Part shown: positions 37,470 through 43,574 of the stretch, one piece after another
Layout of the letters: each line of letters begins with the position of its first letter
Numbering within the stretch: the first letter of the stretch is position 1
From: a virus
Strand: one strand, 5' to 3'
DNA length: 43,574 bases
Virus record (IMG/VR): IMGVR_UViG_3300008110_000111
Location: 1-43,574 of that record
Notes under the pieces: model-generated
What the model was told of the DNA's origin: nothing
Databases searched by the model: none
Seen by the model: only the letters and a program-made list of their open reading frames with translations
Program-made: the position numbers and the translations under genes

Positions 37470-37988
37470 CTACCATCGGCCTGCTTCGCGGCCAATATCA
37501 AATAACCATACAAAAAATCTAATTGCAATACTAAGTGTTATAACTAGTAAGGTTCCCCAGAATAGGTTTTCAATAAACCGCTTTCTACGGCGAGCTTGAT
37601 CACGAATCATACGCTCACGGCGCTCACGAATTTCACGACGTAGCTGATTAAACTGACTATAGCCCTCTGCTCCTAGGTGTTGAAGTTCGCCGTAATAAAA
37701 CATATGATATATTTCAGCTTCCATTTCTCGCAATCTTTGCTGTGCTATAATTATATCAAAGGCCTCTGCTGTTGCGGTTTTACCAAATCCTATTTTTTCA
37801 AATAAGCCAGGCTTTTGCTCGCCCGTATCAGTTTTATTATCATTAATTAGTTGTTGAAGCTGACCAGCAGCATCCGCCCACTTACTTAATTGACGGTATA
37901 CTCCCTCTACTTCTTGACCTACTTTTACAGCAGCTTTTAGGCCATTAAATGCAGCTGTTACCGTACCCATTAGTGTTAGCGGATCCAT
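37470..37988 (-). CDS. Membrane-anchored hypothetical phage protein
   Basis: 172 residues; AGGAG lies upstream. N-terminal DPLTLMGTVTAAFNGLKAAVKVG is an amphipathic helix, the middle is helical (QQRLREMEAEIYHMFYYGEL), then a very basic segment (RERRERMIRDQARRRKR) and a C-terminal membrane helix (LFWGTLLVITLSIAIRFFVW). Similar unassigned proteins occur in T4-like aquatic phages. Confidence 0.7.
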   Translation of the reverse strand: MDPLTLMGTVTAAFNGLKAAVKVGQEVEGVYRQLSKWADAAGQLQQLINDNKTDTGEQKPGLFEKIGFGKTATAEAFDIIIAQQRLREMEAEIYHMFYYGELQHLGAEGYSQFNQLRREIRERRERMIRDQARRRKRFIENLFWGTLLVITLSIAIRFFVWLFDIGREAGRW

Positions 37989-37996
37989 TAGGTCTC

Positions 37997-38665
37997 CTAG
38001 TTAGCAAGGGGATTATCTAGTGCCTTTTTAATCTTGTCATCTACCTCACGACGAATTGTTCGCAATTCTGCATTAGTATCACGTTCAATTCGGTTTACGC
38101 GCTCATTTACACCTTGCACTGTACTATCAACTTGTTTTTGCATTTCACGAACACTGGTATCAGCACTACGACGTATTTCTTTTATTTCTGTATCAACTTG
38201 TCGTCGTATTTCTTTAACGTCATCGTCAACTTGTCTACGAATATTAGCCACTTCTTTTTCGGTTTCGCGCTGGGCAACTTTAGTTCCGCGCTCTACGCCT
38301 TCTAAGACAGTTTCTGTACGACGAATATCACCTTTTAAATTTTGATTAATATCTCGTGTATAGCCTACTACTTTTTCACTGTTTTCTTCTAGTTTAATTA
38401 TGCGAGCTTCGTATTCACTAAAATCTGGAGCAACATAGTTTGCAATTTTCTTTTTCATGTTTTCGTAGTCTTTGTATGCTTCAAATACTCCGTACATACC
38501 CCCGACCACAGATGATACAATACCTGCAGCAATCATTAGTTTAGCAGGTGTAAAACTGTACCCACCAATACTAATAACAGTATCTTTACTAGCATACTTT
38601 TTCATGGCAGCTTCTGCAGCTTCTACCTTTTTGTTAATGTCAACATTATCTTCTGTATTGCTCAT
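37997..38665 (-). CDS. Membrane-anchored long coiled-coil repeat protein
   Basis: 222 residues from the ATG at 38665 (AGGAG 7 nt upstream; the TTG one codon earlier is not needed). A membrane segment at about 48-66 (LMIAAGIVSSVVGGMYGVF) is followed by about 120 residues of charged coiled coil with near-repeats of 11 residues such as IRRQVDDDVKE, IRRQVDTEIKE and IRRSADTSVRE. Its start overlaps the upstream gene by 20 nt. Function unknown; an envelope-spanning rod is plausible. Confidence 0.7.
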   Translation of the reverse strand: MSNTEDNVDINKKVEAAEAAMKKYASKDTVISIGGYSFTPAKLMIAAGIVSSVVGGMYGVFEAYKDYENMKKKIANYVAPDFSEYEARIIKLEENSEKVVGYTRDINQNLKGDIRRTETVLEGVERGTKVAQRETEKEVANIRRQVDDDVKEIRRQVDTEIKEIRRSADTSVREMQKQVDSTVQGVNERVNRIERDTNAELRTIRREVDDKIKKALDNPLAN

Positions 38666-40094
38666 CAATCATCTCCTGGTGAAGCCGGTCGCTACGCTGT
38701 GAAAGTGCACGTTGAGCGCGCGGATTATCTGGTAGTGTACGATTACGATAAATTTCCTTGCTAGTATAAAATACAGCATCTGGTAGGTTAACTTGTTGAT
38801 ACTGATCAAACCCCGGTACACTACCCATTTGTGCAACTTGCTGTGCTTGTTGTTGCTGCTGTGGATCTTGCTTAGCGCGCTCCGCGCGCTGGGCTTGAGC
38901 GGCTTGGGTTCGACGTTGCTGTTGTGCTGTAGGTTGAGGTGTAATACCGGATACAGTTAGGCCTGTACCAAGTTGTGGGCTAGTATTAATTTGAGAAGTA
39001 GGACTGGTGGTACTAGTAATACTTGGCACAGTAATTGCTTGCTGCGCTTGAGGGTCTGCTATTAATACAGTTTCTGCTAGGTTATTAGTATTGGTTAAAA
39101 AATTTGATTGACTAGGGCTAGAATTAGGAGAAATATAACCGGCACACTGTGGACTACTCTGCGAATTAGATTTACACGCATCTGTTACCTGTTTTTCCTT
39201 AAAAGCGTTTGCATATCCTGGGCAACCAGAATTGTATAAAGGATTTGCTATGCATTGTTGATTGAAGTATGCCTGTTGGTATAGCGGGCAAGATGTAGAA
39301 AAAAGGGGATTAGAAGCACATTGTTGATTTATATACGCTGATTCGTATCCGGGACACTCAGGAGAAAACAAAACATTCACCAAGCATTGTTGACTACGAT
39401 ATGCTTGTGCATATCCCTGACAATTTGGACTGTATAGAGAATTAATATTGCATTGAGATTGAAAATATGCTTGTTGATAGTTTGGACAGGTTGATGCATA
39501 AAGTGGATTTACAGCGCACTCATCAACCACATACATTGCATTTAAAGAAACATTTCTAACCTGCGGGCCATAATAACCCGCCCAATACCTATCATCTTTT
39601 CCACTAAAACTTACATCAAATCTATCAACAAAATCTAAATTAAATGGACTACCATAATTTCTTTTGCCACTTACAGTTTCCCATCCATTTGTTTGATTAA
39701 GTGTATAACTATCTTTTTGTTTACTGAATCCAAATTGATCTTTTAAATCAACAGAAAAAGAAACAAATCCTCTATTAAATTCACTATTCATGTATTGAAA
39801 AGAATAATTGTATCCATAGAGTCTTAGATGACTACCTTGTAGAGTTTCGCGTAATCTTATTTCTTGGTTAACAATTTGCTGTGTATAACCAAATAAGATT
39901 GTTTGTGTTTGAGGATTGTAAGCTGCGCGATTTCCTCCAGATGTTCCGCCTGAACTATAATTACCTGTAACAGTATTCGCCCAATTATTTTGTATTAAAT
40001 TGGGTGTTGTCTGTATATCCTGAGCACTAGAAAAGAATGAGAAGAATAGCCAGGACGCCAAGCCCAGCACTAACTTTTTGCCAGAAACTTGCAT
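38646..40094 (-). CDS. Secreted Cys-repeat protein
   Basis: 482 residues; GGAG lies 7 nt before the ATG. A signal peptide (about 1-24) precedes a beta-rich domain of about 170 residues. Then come six or so repeats of about 22 residues (about 195-330), consensus QC--NPLYS--CP-YQ-AY--Q, each with two Cys in fixed spacing. A Ser/Thr/Gln-rich disordered tail ends in a basic segment. Such repeats are seen in aquatic phage proteins of unknown role. Probably an exported structural or envelope-linked protein with regular disulfides. Confidence 0.75.
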   Translation of the reverse strand: MQVSGKKLVLGLASWLFFSFFSSAQDIQTTPNLIQNNWANTVTGNYSSGGTSGGNRAAYNPQTQTILFGYTQQIVNQEIRLRETLQGSHLRLYGYNYSFQYMNSEFNRGFVSFSVDLKDQFGFSKQKDSYTLNQTNGWETVSGKRNYGSPFNLDFVDRFDVSFSGKDDRYWAGYYGPQVRNVSLNAMYVVDECAVNPLYASTCPNYQQAYFQSQCNINSLYSPNCQGYAQAYRSQQCLVNVLFSPECPGYESAYINQQCASNPLFSTSCPLYQQAYFNQQCIANPLYNSGCPGYANAFKEKQVTDACKSNSQSSPQCAGYISPNSSPSQSNFLTNTNNLAETVLIADPQAQQAITVPSITSTTSPTSQINTSPQLGTGLTVSGITPQPTAQQQRRTQAAQAQRAERAKQDPQQQQQAQQVAQMGSVPGFDQYQQVNLPDAVFYTSKEIYRNRTLPDNPRAQRALSQRSDRLHQEMIDEQYRR

Positions 40095-40572
40095 TGTTAC
40101 TCTCCTTTATGGATTCAGGTTTTCGTTCTGGATTGTTGTCCCATATTCTCTTGGCTTCTTCGCCGATCTTACCGTCTACAGGACAAGGAGTACCAGCATT
40201 CATCATGGCAGTAAATACTCGATCATCTTGGCATAGTGTAGATACGGCTGCAACTTTCATGCCCATGTCGTATAAGTTTTTTGCTAGTTTAATACGTTCA
40301 CAGTTCATATCCCGAACAGTACTACCACCACTAATACCTAGGATTTGAGTTTGTACTGCTCCTGACACACCAACAGTACAAAGATCATTGTTAATTACAG
40401 TAATACCTGGACTAATAGCACTAGGTGGTGGAGATTTAACTGTAGTTTCATTTACACTAGTACTAGTCGAATTAGATTGACTATTACTTGTTGATTCTGA
40501 GATAATCCTGTCTGTTGTTTGTGCAAAGGAAAGGGTTGAGATCAAGAATAATAGCCAAACTAATTGTCGCAT
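40027..40572 (-). CDS. Conserved secreted protein with C-terminal membrane helix
   Basis: 181 residues. A signal peptide (MRQLVWLLFLISTLSFAQ) precedes a Ser/Thr/Asn-rich linker, then KSPPPSAISPGI, the conserved core SGAVQTQILGISGGSTVRD-NCERIKLAKNLYDMGMKVAAVSTLCQD and a C-terminal anchor (GLGVLAILLILF). The core is known from aquatic phages, unassigned. It overlaps the Cys-repeat gene by 68 nt in another frame, each with its own ribosome binding site, so the two are probably co-expressed. Confidence 0.75.
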   Translation of the reverse strand: MRQLVWLLFLISTLSFAQTTDRIISESTSNSQSNSTSTSVNETTVKSPPPSAISPGITVINNDLCTVGVSGAVQTQILGISGGSTVRDMNCERIKLAKNLYDMGMKVAAVSTLCQDDRVFTAMMNAGTPCPVDGKIGEEAKRIWDNNPERKPESIKESNNASFWQKVSAGLGVLAILLILF

Positions 40573-40587
40573 AGTAACCTCTAAGTA

Positions 40588-40968
40588 TTAGGCAGTTGGC
40601 GAAGGAGCTGAAGTTTCGGTTGGTGGAATAGGAGTAGTAGGTTCAGGAGCTGGCGGTGCCCAAGGTAAGCTTTCTTGAGTTAAATCAGCTTTTGCTGCTT
40701 CTTTATTGAGTACAAGTTCAATATGTGCTTTTATAGGCTGTAAATCTACAGTATTTTCAATCCACTGAACTACCTGTTGTTCAGTTATTTGATTTAGGGG
40801 AATGAAACTAGCAGGTTCTGGATCTTGTAATGTAGTGGTTTGTGGTAGTGAAAATTTTTGACCACTAAGTTCGCCTTCTAGTATCCACTCTACTAGTTTT
40901 ACTACGCCGGTTAATCCGTCCAGAGTTTTAGTACGAATGCTTGTTGGTTTAATTGTAAAGGTTACCAT
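40588..40968 (-). CDS. Hypothetical protein downstream of tail genes
   Basis: 126 residues; AAGGA lies upstream. A beta-rich start (VTFTIKPTSIRTKTLDGL) then FIPLNQITEQQVVQWIENTV and a Pro/Thr/Ala-rich tail. It resembles small proteins found beside tail fibre genes; a chaperone or tail role is inferred. Confidence 0.65.
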   Translation of the reverse strand: MVTFTIKPTSIRTKTLDGLTGVVKLVEWILEGELSGQKFSLPQTTTLQDPEPASFIPLNQITEQQVVQWIENTVDLQPIKAHIELVLNKEAAKADLTQESLPWAPPAPEPTTPIPPTETSAPSPTA

Positions 40969-40980
40969 AATAATTCCTTA

Positions 40981-41439
40981 TTATACGGGTTGGGTTGGCC
41001 ATTCTACTGACCAAGGAAAATTTGATTGTGTGGTAATATCTCTAAGAGCTTGTCTATACGTTGCCCATGTTTGTTTATCTACAGGAGCATCTGCTACTTG
41101 TGTCCAGTCTGAGTTTGAAAGTAGTTCATTTCTCCGTTTTCTTATGTCGTATGCAGCAGCATCAAATCTAGTTTGAATGTGTTCTGGAAGTGCATCAACT
41201 ACACTCCAAACCCTTGTCCAAGTTCCGTTTTGTAGAATGGGTTGTAGTTCAACTAATTCTTTAGTATGATCAATCTGTGGCATTACGCTTTCTGCTACCC
41301 TAAAAATACCCCTACTATTTAGAGAACTTTCTTCTGCAGGAATAGTAAACGATGTATTAGGAAAATCTACTCTTAAATCGTACAGATTATAAGGGTATTT
41401 CTCAATTTCACCATTACTATTTAGTTTTACATATATCAT
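40981..41439 (-). CDS. Tail fibre assembly chaperone-like protein
   Basis: 152 residues; AAGGA lies upstream. The N-terminal half (MIYVKLNSNGEIEKYPYNLY) precedes the C-terminal motif IRKRRNELLSNSDWTQVAD...TYRQALRDIT-Q-NFPWSVEWP, the signature of phage tail-assembly chaperones (R--R-LLL-SDWTQ...YR-ALRD). Directly follows the fibre genes in transcription order. Confidence 0.82.
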   Translation of the reverse strand: MIYVKLNSNGEIEKYPYNLYDLRVDFPNTSFTIPAEESSLNSRGIFRVAESVMPQIDHTKELVELQPILQNGTWTRVWSVVDALPEHIQTRFDAAAYDIRKRRNELLSNSDWTQVADAPVDKQTWATYRQALRDITTQSNFPWSVEWPTQPV

Positions 41440-41452
41440 TAGTTTTCCTTAA

Positions 41453-42118
41453 TTAGTAGTCTGTACCTGCCATATAATATCCAGTATATATAGTCCATGC
41501 CGTACCGCCCGAAGCATTGCCTACAAAAACATAGCTTTGATTTGCTGAAAAATATCCTGCAGGAGAGGGTGTAGCTAGATATGTACTTGTAGTAGCTATG
41601 CCGGATGCGCCGCTGGTACGACCGTGAGTTCCAAATAGTATTTCTACTATAGGTAAATTACCTGTTTTTGCACTATTAAAAAATGTAGCTTCATAAACAA
41701 TACCAGGAGATCCTGCTGTTCCGCTTGTTGCTGCCGCTCCCTCATATCTTATTCTTGTATAATCAGTGCCTGAATTTCTATAGGCAACTCTTTGGTATGA
41801 ATTATCTGCAGCACCTAGGTGAATTTTATGTAAGGCAGGATTACTTGCACTTAATCCACTATAAACAGTTGACCCACTACCAAAAGTTATATATGTATTA
41901 GATCCAATATAGGCCGTAGTAAAAGCATTATAGTTAAGTGAAAAAGTTGGTATAGTAACACTAACAAAACTATCATCAACAGATGCATTTTGAATGCTTA
42001 CCCATCCAGAAGGCGTCCAACTTGTTCCACCAGCACCTAAAGTGGGAGCTTTAGTACCGGATCTTGGCCAATATGGTTGGCCACTAGCCATAAAATTATT
42101 AAAAGATATTTGATCCAT
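41453..42118 (-). CDS. Tail fibre tip / receptor-binding candidate
   Basis: 221 residues, beta-rich, Gly/Ser/Thr/Tyr-rich throughout (FTTAYIGSNTYITFGSGSTV, VEILFGTHGRTSGASG). It starts one base after the stop of the long fibre gene. A separate small protein at this position is often the tip adhesin; no specific family is recognised. Confidence 0.65.
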   Translation of the reverse strand: MDQISFNNFMASGQPYWPRSGTKAPTLGAGGTSWTPSGWVSIQNASVDDSFVSVTIPTFSLNYNAFTTAYIGSNTYITFGSGSTVYSGLSASNPALHKIHLGAADNSYQRVAYRNSGTDYTRIRYEGAAATSGTAGSPGIVYEATFFNSAKTGNLPIVEILFGTHGRTSGASGIATTSTYLATPSPAGYFSANQSYVFVGNASGGTAWTIYTGYYMAGTDY

Positions 42119-42119
42119 T

Positions 42120-43574
42120 TTAATTATCGTAGTTAGTTAAATAAGAACCGCGCCATCTACTTCCAGCATCGTCTGTAACAAACATAAATAAGTGAGTTTT
42201 ACCAGTTGTTAGTGTAGGAGCAATATTACCCGGCCATTTTACAGTTGAAGGCCAAGTAACCGTACCACTAGTGTGTGTTAGTTCAAGTGTAAATGAGTAT
42301 GCAACATTAAACCCGGATGCAGCAGGTACATTACTAAATGTAAATGTGCTATCGCTACTAATAGTTCTTGTAAAGTAATTGCCTTCTCTACAATCAATAT
42401 CTAATGAAGAGGTAAATCCGCTGTAGGTGTAAATTACGGCTTTTACATTCATAATAAAAGTTTCGGCTACTTGCATAGAAGAAGAACTTCCTGCACGCAA
42501 AACTACGCGATCGTTTGTACCAGATCCAGCATCTAAGAATAAATCTTGTGAAGTTAAACGATTAAATGAGTAAATCTGTGAAGATATTTCGGTGCCCGAA
42601 CTATTTTTATCAGCAAATCGTATCATTCCTCCAAATCTGCTACCAACAGGTGTTAGAGTTCTTCTAATAACAATAACAGGATAGTCAATACTACTATTAA
42701 CGTTATTTTCGATTAAAAATGTTGATTGAGTACGAGTACTACCAAACATATACATGGGTATGTCTGTTGCCGTTCCGTATGCATTATCGCTTGGGCCGCT
42801 GGCAGTATTAACTCGTAGTTTACTATTAATAAACAGGGTACCAGTCATTGTGCCGCCGGTTAGTGGTACCTTATTAGGATCAGTTGCTGTACCGGTTATA
42901 TTTATACCCCAAGTACCACTAGCTCCACCACCTGCGAGGGTTGGCGAATAGTTATTATAATTTGAGCTATCAAGAACTGTAGCTTGGGTACCGCCTCCAT
43001 ACGAATTTTTATTTACGTATGCGGTACCATCAGACCATCTAAACTGCCAGCCATAACTATTATTATGAAATCCTGATGTATTTGAGCTTGGGTCAATCAT
43101 TAGGGATATATGACCATTATTAGCAGTAAACTCTAAGCCTCGCCAACCATTACGCGTACCCTCAATTCTCCAAGCACCATAAGTACCGTTATTTGGATAA
43201 AAATGAGCACCATTATTGCTTTCATAAAAGCCATAATAACCGTTTAGGTGTACCCAGCTATTAAATCGGCCGTAATCACTTCCGCCTTGTTGAATTTGAA
43301 AACCATTACCTAATCCAAATAAACCTGCACCAGTTACATTATTGCCGCCCATAGCAATAGAACCAGTCATAGTTCCGCCGCTTAAGGGCAAGGCATAACT
43401 ACTATAATTAGTAGCATCTAAAATTGCTCGCCAACTTTGCCAAGTACCACTATTACGACCACGCACTGCTAGTTGACCAGTTCGATAATCTCCATATATT
43501 TGATGTACCCAACTAGAGCTGTGTGCTTGTGAATAAATAGCGCCATCAGTTTGACCAAAAAGACTTACAGAAGT
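42120..43574 (-). CDS. Long tail fibre protein (partial, N-terminus beyond window)
   Basis: The frame is open to the right edge: 36 more codons precede the first GTG at 43466, reading ...IYGDYRTGQLAVRGRNSGTW without a stop. At least 484 residues are present. Fibre motifs: VRGRNSGTWQSWRAILDATNY, repeated LSGGTMTG and LTGGTMTG segments (about 30 and 200 residues from the GTG), and Gly/Asn/Tyr-rich beta repeats. The C-terminal region (LDIDCREGNYFTRTI... ) resembles a fibre end domain. Host receptor recognition is the expected role. Confidence 0.85.
   Translation of the reverse strand, partial: TSVSLFGQTDGAIYSQAHSSSWVHQIYGDYRTGQLAVRGRNSGTWQSWRAILDATNYSSYALPLSGGTMTGSIAMGGNNVTGAGLFGLGNGFQIQQGGSDYGRFNSWVHLNGYYGFYESNNGAHFYPNNGTYGAWRIEGTRNGWRGLEFTANNGHISLMIDPSSNTSGFHNNSYGWQFRWSDGTAYVNKNSYGGGTQATVLDSSNYNNYSPTLAGGGASGTWGINITGTATDPNKVPLTGGTMTGTLFINSKLRVNTASGPSDNAYGTATDIPMYMFGSTRTQSTFLIENNVNSSIDYPVIVIRRTLTPVGSRFGGMIRFADKNSSGTEISSQIYSFNRLTSQDLFLDAGSGTNDRVVLRAGSSSSMQVAETFIMNVKAVIYTYSGFTSSLDIDCREGNYFTRTISSDSTFTFSNVPAASGFNVAYSFTLELTHTSGTVTWPSTVKWPGNIAPTLTTGKTHLFMFVTDDAGSRWRGSYLTNYDN

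Noticed and set aside
38034-38345. Plus-strand frame opposite the coiled-coil gene
   Set aside because: It mirrors the repeats of the minus-strand gene and has no ribosome binding site.

Overview
The window is a stretch of a large tailed double-stranded DNA phage genome (Caudoviricetes). It carries a complete phage-type replication and recombination operon, DNA precursor enzymes, a lysis cassette, tail fibre genes, 19 tRNA-type genes and a phage-encoded tmRNA. Several small genes resemble conserved hypotheticals of T4-like and aquatic phages, but the DNA polymerase is family A and the ligase is a two-gene NAD+-dependent enzyme, as in T5, so the replisome is a hybrid. The host is probably a Gram-negative bacterium. 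The tmRNA tag ANDETFALAA and the circularly permuted two-piece tmRNA point weakly to Betaproteobacteria, and PhoH, PstS and the B12-dependent reductase fit an aquatic setting. These host statements are inference.

Layout. Positions 1-1110: the end of a gene, a strong promoter, tRNA-Leu, a roughly 640-nt region with no credible gene but many nested helices (candidate giant structured RNA), tRNA-Ala and tRNA-His. Positions 1.2-4.3 kb: two small paralogues, a Gly-rich coiled-coil protein, and collagen-like or adhesin-like small proteins. Positions 4.3-11.5 kb: a very compact cluster in which tRNAs sit singly or in pairs between small protein genes, often overlapping their stop codons. This part also holds a split rubrerythrin/rubredoxin pair, a YkuK-like RNase H-fold protein, the permuted tmRNA, a small heat-shock protein, a minimal C5-methyltransferase-like protein and a metallophosphoesterase. 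Positions 11.5-17.4 kb: small early genes, two HTH/Myb-repeat DNA-binding proteins and the split DNA ligase. Positions 17.4-33.6 kb: helicase, primase, family A polymerase, UvsW-like helicase, SSB, gp47/gp46-like nuclease with an interposed glutaredoxin, class II aldolase-like protein, PD-(D/E)XK nuclease, PstS, flap nuclease, dUTPase and class II ribonucleotide reductase. A bidirectional terminator at 33.6 kb separates this from the convergent minus-strand block (43.6 to 33.6 kb): tail fibre, chaperones, secreted proteins, spanins, GH19 endolysin, holin candidates and PhoH.

Transcription of the plus-strand block is set by a family of near-identical sigma70-type promoters (TTGnnn, exactly 17 bp, usually TGn-TATAATATTA) and by strong intrinsic terminators. 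The most striking points are the large structured RNA, the permuted tmRNA with a G3-U70 acceptor stem, and the fact that accurate tRNA 5' processing would remove the stop codons of five protein genes, which links the tRNA cluster to the tmRNA.
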